Shown piece by piece: positions 47,346 through 64,000 of a stretch of 64,000 nt of DNA. Position numbers and translations under genes: made by a program. Where the stretch lies: contig NC_090944.1 in assembly GCF_040807025.1 (NCBI RefSeq), forward strand, positions 114,098,738 through 114,162,737, written 5' to 3'. Origin of the DNA: Struthio camelus (lineage: Eukaryota; Chordata; Aves; Struthioniformes; Struthionidae). The notes under the pieces are model-generated. The model made no database searches. It worked only from the letters and a program-made list of their open reading frames with translations, and had not been told where the DNA came from. Each line of letters begins with the position of its first letter. Within the stretch, counting starts at the first letter, position 1.

Positions 47346-49930
47346 CTTGCATGTTCTCATGCCAGGCCTCTAGGCGATGGAGCTTTAAGGCGCACCGAAT
47401 ATCGCAAGACTTAAACCAAAACCCAAGAATTTTGGTTTTGCCTTAGTTTTCAAAACTTGTTTAGTAATTTCTGCTAAGTCCTCTTGCTCTGTATAGCATG
47501 AAGTTGTCATATGCAGTGCAGTTTCTTGTCCGACGGATAAGCAAGTTTTTTTGTGAGATCTGCCCGGACGTTTCACCCCATTGAAAATACAGAAGTGTAC
47601 TGCTTAGCTAGGGAGAGCTGTGGGCCATTTCTACACTTCATAACACAAGCTCTCAACTAGATCGGAAAAGCAATTTAAAACAGTTTTGCCAGCTCTCCTT
47701 CAGATGCGCACAGTATTTTTATTTTATTTTTTTACTGCTCAAGGCTGTTACCAGAACACCCAAACAACCGCCCAGCCTGGTAAACAGACCAACTCGTGTA
47801 GGGCTGCTGCAGGGATCCACCTGCGCTCCGCTGACTGCCGGAGCAGCAGCGACCCAGCGCCCTGGGAGGACAAAAGCCAAAATGCCACCTAAGAACTGAC
47901 TCACGAGCCATCCGTCCCCAAATACCTACACAGCTTTTTCTCCCCCAGCATGTTTGTAACTGGTAACATTTCATAATCAAGAAGCAGCATGCAAAACATT
48001 TCTTGCGTTGAGACACAACGTTGTAGTAGAGTTAGCTGCTCGGTAGGTAATTAATGTAGACCCACATTTGAAGTTGACAACAACATTCCTAATATATAGT
48101 TTCTCCTTTCAGAAATACAATATTTTAGTTCTTGTCATTTATTTTGTGTACGGCTGCGGTTCAAAGGCAGACTAACTCACTCCCATACTGGTAACACTTC
48201 AGACACATTGGCTAGTATTGGGCACCTGCTGCCCTCCCCCAGAGAGGCACTAATAAATAATTATTTCAGAAGAAAAGGTAAACCTGTAACGTGACTTGAG
48301 CCAAACTGACAGACTACTCCTCTGCATGGTTCCCAGCAGCATGGGTCTCTGCTGCAAGCCATGCAATGTATTTGCAGGCAGGCTGGCAAAGTAACTGGGC
48401 AAATGCCAGAGCTCCTTCAAATGCTGTTACAGGACGTCTTTCTCATGCGTAACAGGAGTGTTCAGGAACTATTTTGTCCAAAGCCTTACAAAAGAGCTCT
48501 TTTCTGCTGGACATTTCGTATCTGTCTTGTAGGGTGTGCAGTCAGTGAGCAAAGGGAAGTGACTGACAGGACAGGAACCCCATGCTGAAAACCAGCTATT
48601 CTATTGTTTAGAGGGGGTGTGCCAACTTCAGTTTCAGGGGAAGCACAGTAGTAAACCTTGCAAGCCTTTGCCCTAACAGCACCAATACGCAGCTTGCCTC
48701 ACTAGATTGCTTAACACACCTGACAGCAGCCTGTGGCAGTCAGCTTCTCCAGGGCATAAGTGCTTTCCCCTGTGCACCGGCTCTGCAGGGCTGGCCCAGC
48801 TCTTCGCATGGGGATGCTGCTCATCATCCCCACGCTGCACGATGACACACCCTCACTCCTCTGTGCTTCTGTTTTCCACCGGAGAACTAGGATATTTTGT
48901 TTTGTATTACCTGCTTCGCCTCTGCTTCCCACCAGTGCATACAACTGTCTTTGGACAGCAGGTGGAAAGGGGTGTTACCTCAGGCAACAGGTGAAACAGG
49001 TATTCTCTTGAGGTGGAGTCATGCATTTTACCCAAGAAGAGTTTAGAAACAGTCCTTAGAGACCAAATGCATTTCTATGTCCCTGCTGAATCTGCTGAGC
49101 GCTAGGATTCATGCTACTGGTTTGCATTTAATGATTTTCTGTAGAGCAGCACAGCTTCAGAAGAGTGCTCCCATCCTTCATCTTCATGGTGATCAGGGGA
49201 CTCTTCTGCGAGGTGTGGATTTGAGCCCATTCAGCCTGGGGAGAGGGCTGAGGCGACACCTCCACTGCCTGCATACGGGCTCTGTAGAAAACGTGGCTGT
49301 CGCTGCTGCTGTCCCGTCCTTCCATCAGTTCCTAAAATGGGGTAAACCCTGCCTGGGTCTTTTGAAGACTGGCTGTGGGTATTTCTCCTCAGCAGAGGAT
49401 TCACTGCTGTTCCTCGGGAGTCAGGAGCGTCGTGCTCCTGCAGCTCTGAGGAAAGTGTCCCAAGTCCGGAGAAGCTCGGGTTTGGGGTTTCCTCTTGGCC
49501 TCAGCATTTCCAGTTGCCAGCTGTGCAATACACCCCTCACCCTGCTCACTGTTTGGATCCTTTTCTGAACTGGTCAACTGTTTAAATCCTTAACGTCCTC
49601 ACGGCCGGCACGACAGTGAGAACGTGATACAAATATCTAAATTAAAAAAATAGTTTGCAGTAATTTTATTCTGCATAGAGTAACAAACATCAAACCATCA
49701 AATCCCTCCGCCAGCCCAGAATGCTTCTCTAGGCTGTATGGTGAAATCCCGTCCTCTGAGAACTAGAATCTATTCGTTCTCCCCTTCCTTAGGTTAACAA
49801 CGTCAAGGTTTTTTCAAGTCATAAAGTTGAAACCTTCCTTATCGGTGCTGATTTTGTGAACAACCATTCCAAACGGCCAGCGGAGAAACTTCAGCGGGGG
49901 AAAGAAAGAAGGAAAAAAAAAAAAAAAAGA
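47346..49930. other. Spacer between divergent PACC1 and NENF promoters
   Basis: 2.6 kb without a supported gene. A possible CR1-like scrap lies at 49219-49345. A 163-codon + strand ORF at 49077-49568 covers that scrap and has no recognisable family. T-run near 47720-47735. Confidence 0.7.
49219..49345 (+). mobile_element. Possible CR1 LINE remnant
   Basis: The stretch ttcagcctggggagagggct, and later cagttcctaaaatgggg, resemble two blocks of the avian CR1 3' region in the right order. The middle part does not match and the typical CR1 3' end (about the last 200 bp) is absent. Based on a recalled consensus only, so weak. Confidence 0.3.
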
Positions 49931-50091
49931 CGGAAACGCGGGGATCTGTCACGACCCCGCTGCAGCCCGGGCTGCTCGTCCCGCAAGGGCCGCCGCTCCC
50001 CGGCCTACGGCAGCGCGCCCCGCGCACACGGCCTGCGCCTTCACCGCTTCCCTCCTCCTCTTCCTCCCGCCCCCCTGCGCGCCCCCGCGCT

Positions 50092-54116
<4,025 letters not shown>

Positions 54117-54760
54117 TTAGTGTTTTAGTACCTAGAGAATACTCACAGGGCCACAATAGAATGAATATTAGATTTGTTTCCTGAAAGGAAGGACATTTTA
54201 TATAAACTATAGGTGTACACATTTATGTATTTTCTAAACAGAAAACTGATTGATGATAGCTAATTGTTGGAATGAATTCCAGAAAACAGGGAGTCAAACA
54301 GATCTATGTTAGCGGCACATACTCATGCTGTTTGCTCTGAATTATAGGTATTATTTCATATGGACGTTCTTACTGCTTGTATTTCTCTGTCTACAAACAT
54401 ATAATTTAAAATTACATTCTTTAAGAGATAAGGCGGTTTCTAATAGTTGAACATTTAGTGGTCTTTGTGTAAATCCTAAGTTGTTTCCCATTCCTTTAAA
54501 AACTGAATGTATTATCTGGACCAGCTAGCATCAGTTCTCTCTGCTTCATTTTTTGTGATTAATTATAGGTGCTCACATATATAAATAGGTGTAGCAGATG
54601 CTTACTCTTTAAAAGGCATTGTGGGATTTAATATTTGACAGGTTTGAGAATACTGGAAATAAAAACAGTCGATCTTTTAAAATGTAGTTACAGTGGAATA
54701 TTTATGCAAAGCCTACAGCTATAAAACAAGAAAAATAAATCTTTTTCCCGCTTGAGAAAT
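54117..54760 (+). other. NENF: NENF 3' UTR (probable extent)
   Basis: AT-rich noncoding sequence with AATAAA hexamers at 54658-54663, 54734-54739 and 54801-54806. Any could mark the transcript end. Confidence 0.55.
54734..54739 (+). terminator. NENF: Candidate NENF poly(A) signal AATAAA
   Basis: Canonical hexamer followed by a CTTTTTCCCG run. Two similar hexamers lie at 54658-54663 and 54801-54806, so the choice among them is uncertain. Confidence 0.45.
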
Positions 54761-54806
54761 ACTGTGACATTTTCAGTAGATTCTTATTATGTTAGTTTTA
54801 AATAAA

Positions 54807-57800
54807 TGGCACTTCATTTTTATTTTTTGAAATAATTATCAAAGATGTCATCTATATTAGATTATGATGATTTCCTTCTAGCTTCCTCCAGTCTCCCTCT
54901 GACAAAAAAAGGAAATGATAGCCCACTGTTTCCCACATACTCTTATAGTATAAGTTTATTACAGTAATTTAGAATCCTGTGGAAATTTTTAGCATCTTCG
55001 TATTGACAATTTCAGCCTCTCATTTTTAATTTCTGTTAGTTTTTCTTTGTTTTAGTCTGGCTTCATCGCTGCTGTTGCAACGAGGTGTGCATTCACATAT
55101 TCCTCTTCACTTTAACCTAACATAAAACTCCAGATCCTGTAGGGTGAAAGAAGTCCTCCCTTTATCAGATTTCTCTGGCAGTATTTCTTTTTATTATCCT
55201 CTCTTAAACAGTGTTACTGATTTTACTGTAAATTCATTTTGTATCTTACTATTAGACCACATAAGCTGGAGGAGGGGCTCCATGGGCCACCTTCTCTTCT
55301 GCTGTTCTGTGGTGGTCTGGGGCAAAATAAATAACTTAGTTTTGAAGTAAAGAAAATGTTATTGCTTCAGAAAATCAGTACTGTATTGTTATAACCACCG
55401 ATCTCTTGGCTGGACACCAACAGCAACTGGAAGTTGGCCCGTTGATGATGCCTGCCCACAGGTACCACCACTGTATACCTGCCATCTTTATGTGCATGGG
55501 GTGGGTGATAATAGCGCTGGTTGTTCTTTGCCAGCATTTCACAGATCAGTTTCCAAGGTCTACATGTTTTTCTCCCTTCCCTTCCCTTCCTTGCGTGTTT
55601 GTTTCCTCAGGGGGCAGCTGTGGGAGATGTGCTCCTGGGATTATTGTAAATTGTCTTGGCTTCATCTGAGATCAGCATACTCCTCAGCATTTAACAATTT
55701 CGGACGTGGAAATTTTGTAGCTAGATTGTTAACACATCACCCCTGCATGGCTTAGTGTTACTATTCTCTCCCTGCTTTTCCTGTTCATGCTATGAAGCTC
55801 ACCTTTGCTGATCCCAAAGTTGATAAGGCATCTTCTATTTATACTTTCAGGTGCATTTCAGGGAAGAAACCTTCCTGTTGCAACGGTGTTATTGAAATGG
55901 TGATATAAAAAGTCTTTTAATGTGAGATCCTTGCAAATTCAGCCTGCCCTCAGTTGTGCCTGTGAAGGGAGGGAGACGTCCCAGTCCTTCCGTTCTGTTA
56001 TTAACAAGATTATCACAACTGAATGCATTTTAGAGTGCAGAATGTTTCCTTTTTGTTTCCACTTCAGTTTGGGAACTGAAATACTCACTTCTGTTCAGTC
56101 ACTTCCTAAGCTATTTCACTTCAGGTATTATGATAATAAGGCTTTCAGTGGGCCACCAGAAGGACTATATCCTTAACCTGGATATTCTTCACTACTGTTC
56201 ACTATCATTAACTCCTGTTACTGATAACATGTTCAGTGACTACTTTTCTAATGCATTCAGAGTACCACAATATTTCTTTTAGTGTTACTTTAATGACACT
56301 GTTTTGTTTCTAAGGCTGTTACTTGTTGACAGCCTGAAATTTATTTTGCTTAAAAGCATACTGTCTGCTATCATTGTTTTGTTCAGTCAGTTGCATTTCC
56401 TTGACCAAAATACATTTTGCCAGTAAGACAAGTGCCTTCACTAACTATAAACTGCACTCAAAACAATCAAACTGTGCAAAGCCATATTATACCCCTCCCA
56501 CTATCCTACAGCTCCTTTGGAGAATGATGACTTTCTTTTTAATTTATTTGGAGCTTCCTGCTGACATTGCAAATATCATTGTTTTTGCTGTGCTGCTTCT
56601 AATCTGTGTCTTGTTAATTTAACAGGAGGTTTTTATAATCAGAGGTTTTAATGAATTGCTGTGCCAAGAAAGGACTTACTTTAGTAACAGTTGACTCTCC
56701 AGAACGTTGAGAAATATCAGATGGGTTCATCACTGAGGAGAAGCATAAACGGAGTTTTCCACCTGACACTTTTTCCACTAGTCCCTTACTTTTTATCCTA
56801 ATACCTTTGACTAACTTTTGCGATAGGATTTGAAAACAGATGTTCTTATCTTAAGAAAAGGCTAGATTCTGTGATCCTTACTTTAAGAAGGATTTATCTG
56901 ATTAACAACTAGAGCAAGAGGAATAACTGTATAAGCAACCAAAATTCAAGAACGGGGTTCCACTGAGTTTCAAAATACACGTGAAATGCAGATCAAAGTA
57001 TAATCTCAATTTTTACAGTTGTAGAAATGGCAGTTAAATGAAATCAGACTAAGAACATGTACGGTATGTTGGTAACAGCATTATTCTTCATCCTAATCAA
57101 AACAAGACTACTAGCCAGAAGGATATTTAAAAGAATACAGGAACTTTTGAATCCTAGTTCTAATCCCAAAGGCTGACATTTTTCCAAGAAGCGCATGGCC
57201 TTGGGATTAGACATAAAATAAAGTGGTTCTTTCTTAATAAGTGTAACGTGTATGGAGACCCTTCTTTCTGTAGCCCGTTGCTAAAATACCAGAGTTTCAT
57301 TGATTTAAGTGAATCAATTTCTGTATCGGTTTTCTTACGCGGAACAGGCCTTCTTTTTCTTTGAAAACTGCTGCCTAGGCCAAACCAATAATCTTTGTGG
57401 TCTGACAATATCGGTCGTCAGTTTGGAGTACTGTAGGAATCAATGCTAGATGATGTTTCAGGCTGCGCTTGTCATACCTGCCAGACTTTTACATTTCAGT
57501 AAAAATTAAAAGAGGATGCTTATCTATTTCAATACAGCGCTTTGGAGTGGGAGGAGCTTCCACACTGTTTGTAAATCATCTCCTTTAACTTTTGTTTCAA
57601 AACCACCGTCAGACTATATATTCAACAAATGATAGTTTGGAAAAATCTTCAATTACTACAGTTTGTCCCTTGAAGACTCCCAAGAGCATGCAAAACTCAC
57701 TTGCTGGTGCAGGAGAAAAAACAGGAAGAAAATGGTTTAGCTGACTTTTACAAACATATTCTGGCACGTATCTGAAATGCGTCCAATGTAATTTGCATCT

Positions 57801-60800
57801 GTTCAAGAGAAAACGGAAGAGATGTGAAGAGTTTCATGTAAAAAGTCCAACACTGATTTTTAAGCTGATCTGGTTAAATTGAAGAAAAAAAACACTCCAA
57901 AAAACCTGTGAGTACTTTTGTGAGTGAAAAAGCTGCCATTCAGTAGGATTCAGCTGCACATCAGTAGGATGTGCTGAGTCGCACTGATTAGTATCAGCCT
58001 ATTTTCAGATCAACACTGGCCATTCTCAGGGATATCTCACAATCCCCAAAATTTACATAAGTGGTGACAATCACACACTTCCTTATCCGTGATTCATTAT
58101 GCTTTTGCTTAAATTGTTTTCTGTTTATTCAGGAAGCAACATTAAAACCAGACAACTTATATGGAGATCCATGCACCATGAGTAATACTCAGACAAAGTA
58201 AAATGCACGTGAACCTATAACCTGAAAGTTATTTACATGGTCTATTCCGTATAGAATGAATACTTTAAAAAAAAAAAACAAAACCCAGTCCGGGTCTGTG
58301 AATGCTTCGATTAACGCAAACAAATTCATAATAACTTTTATATTTGTGACAATTACTTCACTCAGAGCCCTCTTTGTGAAAGCTGATTTAGATAGAGACA
58401 TATTATAGAATGCATCTGACTACTTTTTGAGGAAAAATCATTGCTTTATTAAAAGGTGATTTTTTTCTCTTTCTTTCTTTCAGATCAGTGTCTCAACCAA
58501 GTGTATGATAGGTGGGCATCACTGCTGGAAGTACAATCATAGCACAGGCATAATTTTGATTTTGTTGTGACAAAAAAATTCTAACCAAGAAAACAATAGG
58601 TGGGAAATGAGAACATATCTCAGTGTGCTATGGGGGCAATTTTTACTGTTGAGGTAGATTTGGCAGAGCAATGCAGGCAGATCTGATAACAAACACTGCT
58701 TCCTATTTTTGTTTCTGTCAAACAGAGTCAATGTTAACAATCTTAACTTGCACCCATACCCATTTGTTGATCTTCACATTATTTCTATTTTGGCCTTGCT
58801 CTTCCTGTTCAGTGGAAGGTGTGAGTCCTAATTTACTTGTTTACAAAACTTAGGCTCAGATCTTCTTGGCTTGGATTATCTGTTGACAAGAAATCCGCAA
58901 TAACAGACAGAAAATGAGATTAACGTTCTGTGAAAAATAGACAAGGCGCACCTGGATAAACTGCAGAGTTCACATAACAGAGCCACAGGAAGTACTCTGG
59001 AATAAACACTTCCTGCTGCCATTTCCCATAGGTTATTTGTAGCTGTTGCAATCAGAAATTCTGCATTGCTTATAAATGTTTCAGATTAGTGACTCCTGCA
59101 GTACTTTTTGACATGAAGTTTATCCTTCTGAGAAGTGAAAAATTAAGCAGAATCTGGGCGCAAGACAACTGGGAGATAAGCCATCGAGGAAAATCAAAAT
59201 ATGACATAATTTTCCTTCCACTGAAAGAAACCTCACTCAAGAGCAGAAGAAACAATGTCCCAATGTGCTTATTTTACCTCCAGATTTTGCTGAAAGTTCT
59301 GTCAAGGCAGAACTTGGCCTTGTGGAAAGGCAGCAGATAAAGCAGAAACTTGGATCTAACCCTAGCTTTGTGAAAATTCAGGTCTACTTGGGCTTTAGAG
59401 GTTAAAACGGTACAGATACTAGACTGATGAAAATGCAATACATAAACTGAATCCAAACAGGATTGTGAACTTGTGGAAATGTCTGAATGCAGAGCTCAAC
59501 TTAGAGGCTTGCACCCTTCTTTTGTAGGCACTGGAGTCCTTATGTTACTGTTTAATAGACCCACAAATAAGACTTCTGAGTAGTGGTTGTTCCAGCCAGT
59601 AAAGGAAAGAGAATTTTCTTTTCTGACACTGTGGCAGATAGAATTAGAAGATGATGAAAGTGAAAACTTCCCTGTACCTAGTTCTCTTATGGTCCTTGGC
59701 AGAGATACTAAATTCAGCGGCGCTGCATATGCAGAGCTTAGTTCCCAAGCCATGAGCCTCGGCGAACACTTTGTAGATCAGACTGATACCTGTATTAAAG
59801 TACCTGTGGCAGATCAGGAGTATCCTAGAAGAGCTAGCTTTCTAGTTGGAGGCTGGGGCTAAAGGGTACCCTTTATTTTACATTGCAGCAGTGCTGTGTT
59901 TGTAATAATCACAGATAAAGGCTAAGTAACTCAAAACTTATTACATTTCATCCTTTGTTATCTTCAATGATTGAGTCAAAATCCTAAAAACAGTCTCATT
60001 TAAAAAAATAAATACTGCTCCATGAAAAGCAAAGGGCTGATTCTGAGCTATAGAGCGGTGCAGCTGTGCATCTCTCATATTTAAGTATACTTCATTATGG
60101 CAAAGATGTTAATTCAAGGGATTATATGATCAAATTGAGAGAATATTCTTAGGTAACATATGCGTGTCCTACATTAGCTGGAAGTGTCAAGAATGCCACT
60201 CATTTTTCCTTATTTATCATTTAACCATGTTCTGTACTTCAGAACAGCTAAGCAGTGTTTTTTAAGAGTAGGACAGTAGCAATTTAAAGGCATTTGTAAT
60301 GTATATTCATGTTATATAGAGAAAAACATACAGGTATGTCTGAGCCATACAACATATACAGATCTAGCAACTTAGGCAGAAGCAACAATGTTACAGGCTC
60401 TCTAAAACAAATTCTGTTCCATATATTCCTTAAACTGAAGTTGAACAGGTCAGAAACAAGGCCCTACAGTTTCGATCTCTGACAGCGTTAACAAAATGGT
60501 AGGCAGAATTGAAATGATGGGGATATTTGAAAAGCTCTGATTATTAGACTGCAAAGGATCAACCTATCAACTTTAGTAAGCTTGGAAGGGCTTTAAAAAC
60601 ACGGAGGAATGTTTTAGGAGCATGTGCTGAGCCACTGTGATTCTACATATTAAATATTATATATAAATTGCTCCTGCTCCCTAAAATAAACACTTCCTTC
60701 CCAATTCTGCGAATGGTCTCCTTTGAGTTCAGTATGTCTTGGAGCTGGAAGAAAATAGGCCATCGAAAGGACTGTATGCAAAACAGCAGTTTATCATCGG

Positions 60801-63800
60801 TGAAATATAACAATCGGAGGCAGTGAGAAGGAAGGTAAGTGAAATTCTACTTGTGGAAAGCAGCAGGCGATTATAAATAAGTCTGGGAGAGTACAGTTTC
60901 AGAAGTGGTGAAACTTGCTGATGCACTCAGAGAAAAGGCTGAACTTGAGAACGGAAGAGTATGACATCCGCCTCGGATACAGTTCTGGGAAAATCAGAGT
61001 GAATTAAACAGTTCGTGACTGCTGGCTCCTTTCTTGACATCCTCAGTCTCATTTTCCAAAAATACTGAAGGCATTTGACTTTGATACCTTGCAGGAGCCT
61101 GCGTTCATAGCAAATCACACCGCTGCTATTCAGTCTATAACTTAGGACTTTTTCTCGTTTCGGCATTAAAAGAGAGCAATTCTAGTTTAAGAAAGAAGGC
61201 TGGAGTTTTGCTGCTGAGTAGGTGACCAGGGACACAGAGATGAAGGTGCAATTCTCAGCTCCGCTATCACCTTGCAGTCCTTATTGCTAGGTTTTCTGGC
61301 TGTTAAATGAGCCAGTGCTTCCCTTGAATTCCCTTTGTCCATCTTGCCTACTGGGACTGTCAGCTGCTTGAAGAAAGTAATGATCGTTGACCATTAGGGC
61401 TGGTAGGGTCCTAAGCATGGCTGTAATATAAAGACTGCTACTTACTGAAGCCGTGGCTTTAATTTCCTCGCTCCAAAGGTGCATCACTTTGTGGTGCTTC
61501 ATCTTTCAGCTGAAGGGAATATATTTTACTCATGCTCATCTATGCCTGTCATCAGCAGGAGTTTGCCTATGTGTCCATTGGTCATTTTTTTTTTGTTTAA
61601 TACTGCTAAAAGCAATGATGAACCCCACAGCATTTCTGGCTCAGTCACTTGAAGACGTTCTATAAAAGGTGCTTCACACAACATCATCAGGAAGTTTAAC
61701 CGCACATTCGAAATGTGCAAAATGGAGGTGCAGCTGGAACCTAGAGGTAAACATTTCATCCACTAGGGCTTAGCTGCTTTATTTTCAAATAGACTTGATG
61801 ATTTCAAATAAGGAAGAAAAAGGCCTCTGATTCCAAGACAGCTGTTAGTAGCTTTTGCAGACTAAGGTACATTAACCTGAACTTCTGTAAGTATTTAATG
61901 GAACTTTTCAGCTCAGAAAAAAGATAAAATTTAAGCAAGACTTTATCTGAATAATTATATTAGTTGTATTTGCTACACAAAAGGATATATATTTACAGGA
62001 ATATTTAATATATAGGGATAGAGTCACAATCTATTATTCCAGAACTCTGTAGCTCACCTTACTGCCACCTCTGCCAGAGAGCATAGCTGTAACTTCCTCA
62101 CGGTTTTGTGAAAACAGGACTACAAACTATTCCAGGTAAGCCTTGTAGATGTATCTGGTTTATGTTGCCCTTGACAAAATCACTCCCGTTCCACTACACT
62201 GTTTGATTTAACACCACCACCAATAAATTAGGGGTTGTCCTTGTTTCATAACTGGACATACTAACAGAGAAATGCTCTCGCTGAATGCTTTTCTTCACAG
62301 TTAGGACCCTGCTGGCCACTTCTTTTCTATTTCTGATTGCACAGACTGTTCACAGTCACATAACATCTCTGTAACAACTCCATCAATTATTTACATAAAT
62401 ACTTCAAAAATTCTATTTTTAAAAATATACTCTGTTTTTATTGCAATCTAATTGAAAACAAAGAGAGCAGCCAGCAGCCTGCTGCTAGGCTAGCGTAGTC
62501 TCCATGAGCCATTGCAAAGCACTTCTTGACCTGCAGACAGGGTTTGGAAAGCCAAATGAATTCTGCAGAATGTTTATATAAAAGCATTACGCTCCATAAC
62601 TTCCTCTAACTGGACTGTCCTTTCATTTATATCTTTTTCCATCAACTCATTTAGACTGACTCATTCCACCTAAAAATAGTTTGGATTTTCTTTATCTTTT
62701 TATATTCAGAAAAACTGCACAACATAGATCGTGCCGAAAGGCAGTTATCTGAGCAAACCTACCGTGTTATTCCAACTCGTTCCTTTTGGTGTCTGAAAAT
62801 CACTGAACCACATATCAAATTGGTATAAATTTACATACCTATGTATGTAAAGGAAGTTCTGTGCAATTCTATCAGTTGAGAATCTGACCCCCACTTTTTT
62901 AATCTACAAAGATTACTCTTTAGGCCACAGAGAACGTTTCACCTTCCTTTAAATATATCCTTTTAGGAATTGAGCATAACTGCAGTGGGGGTAATAGAAT
63001 CACCCCAGATTTATGTTGGTAGTGCTTCAATTCAATCCCAATTTGCTTGAGTTTTAATTTTTCCATGTACTGTTTAATGTGATACCTCAGGGACTAAAGG
63101 AAGAACTCTGTAAACAGCAAACTCTTATCCTGTCTGGGACCAGTCATAAGAAAGAAATATAAGCAAATGTAGCTTACTATGCTGTGCCCTGTGATGTGGT
63201 CTTTTTAGAGAGGAAAAAATCTAAGAAGGGATTAGAGGAACTTCAGAGGAAGAAGTGGGAATACAGCTGCGTGCTAGAGAGAGCTGGCATGAACTTTAAA
63301 GGTAAGGCTTACCCTTTGCACACGTTTTTAGTGAGCACAAAGCTCAAAAATGTTTTGAAACACTTAATAAAAGTGAGAACAGCACAGGTATCATTTACCT
63401 GTCCTTTACCTACTTCAGAAAACACATTTCTCCTTCAAGCTATAAATGATTAATATCTCTACTTTTCAAAGAGTGCATCACAAAGTGGCCTTCTGGTTTA
63501 TAAAAATCATCTTAATATGCATCATCACTCTTTTCTTTCAAGAAAGTCTACAGAGAGCAGCTGTCTGAGCTGGTGATGTTGGTACTTTAAATCTATGCGC
63601 AAGTGTCTCTCTGGGAGTTTTGTTTTGGTTCTGTCATTTAATATTCATGAAAATCATCATTAACCAGCCGGCTGAGTGGTCTTAGCATCCTGCCTCCAGA
63701 CAAAGTCAAAAGCTTATCCCTACCTTGCAGGCCTACATTTTCCACGTTACAAGCTCTTTTGGCTTGGACTTGTATGTCTAAGCTAACAGGATGAAGCAAA

Positions 63801-64000
63801 CGGCAGAAGAAGAACAGCCAGGAAAAATATATAAAACAAGAAAAAGAGGGTGTTCAGCACTTCTCGTTAGTCAATAACATGCTTAAGCAATTAAATTAAT
63901 CTGACCAGTTAATTATTCATTCCAGCCCATACACCAAGGCTCTGGCAAAGCTGACAATTCAGATGTGTCCACTAATAATAAAATGTGATGGGGCAAAAGG
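54807..64000. other. Gene-free region downstream of NENF
   Basis: 9.2 kb without a supported gene. Scattered ORFs of 60-91 codons (for example 59587-59862 and 63184-63453 on +) lack recognisable domains or clear splice partners. No ATF3 exon was found, although ATF3 is the next gene in human. A weak tRNA-like box A sits near 63670. CR1-type 3' ends are absent. Confidence 0.7.

Noticed and set aside
46518-47352. Long ORFs on both strands in the PACC1 CpG island (up to 257 codons)
   Set aside because: They overlap in several frames at once and are Gly/Ala/Arg/Pro-rich, as expected from stop-poor GC sequence and the minisatellite. Only the 12-codon PACC1 exon 1 is supported.
59587-59862. 91-codon + strand ORF downstream of NENF
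   Set aside because: Balanced composition but no domain recognised. An opposite-strand ORF overlaps it (59496-59753), and there is no clear exon boundary or promoter.
63184-63453. 89-codon + strand ORF near the window end, Lys-rich
   Set aside because: No recognisable family and not part of ATF3. Probably chance.

Overview
The window is vertebrate nuclear DNA. It holds short exons with GT-AG introns, CpG-island promoters, AATAAA signals and no bacterial-type ORFs. It is most likely avian. Introns are short to moderate, interspersed repeats are almost absent (no Alu- or LINE-1-like sequence; at best one weak CR1-like scrap), and the proteins match mammalian orthologues closely but not exactly. 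The species cannot be named from the sequence alone. The three genes, in order, are PPP2R5A, PACC1 (formerly TMEM206) and NENF. As I recall, they are also adjacent on human chromosome 1q32, so this is a conserved syntenic block.

Region 1-20.7 kb (+ strand): the 3' part of PPP2R5A, the B56-alpha regulatory subunit of protein phosphatase 2A. Ten exons encode the last 326 residues. The first ~160 residues lie upstream of the window. Region 20.7-24.35 kb: a convergent, tail-to-tail interval with several candidate poly(A) signals on both strands. Region 24.35-46.86 kb (- strand): the whole PACC1 gene, with eight coding exons and 350 residues, encoding the proton-activated chloride channel. Its promoter lies in a CpG island at about 46.5-47.35 kb that holds a 19-bp minisatellite and a tiny upstream ORF overlapping the start codon. 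Region 47.4-49.9 kb: the spacer between two divergent promoters. Region 50.09-54.12 kb (+ strand): the whole NENF gene, with four exons and 165 residues, encoding the secreted heme-binding neurotrophic factor neudesin, again from a CpG island. Region 54.8-64 kb: no gene that I can support. In human the next gene is ATF3, and none of its exons are visible here.

The three genes do not form one pathway: a phosphatase targeting subunit, an acid-activated anion channel and a secreted factor. Every coding exon was joined by hand, and the reading phase closes at every junction, so the gene models are firm. UTR ends, transcription starts and all noncoding calls are less certain. I found no new multi-gene system. 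The most interesting signals are in the PACC1 leader (uORF plus minisatellite), at PACC1 residue 109, and in several intronic repeats and palindromes.
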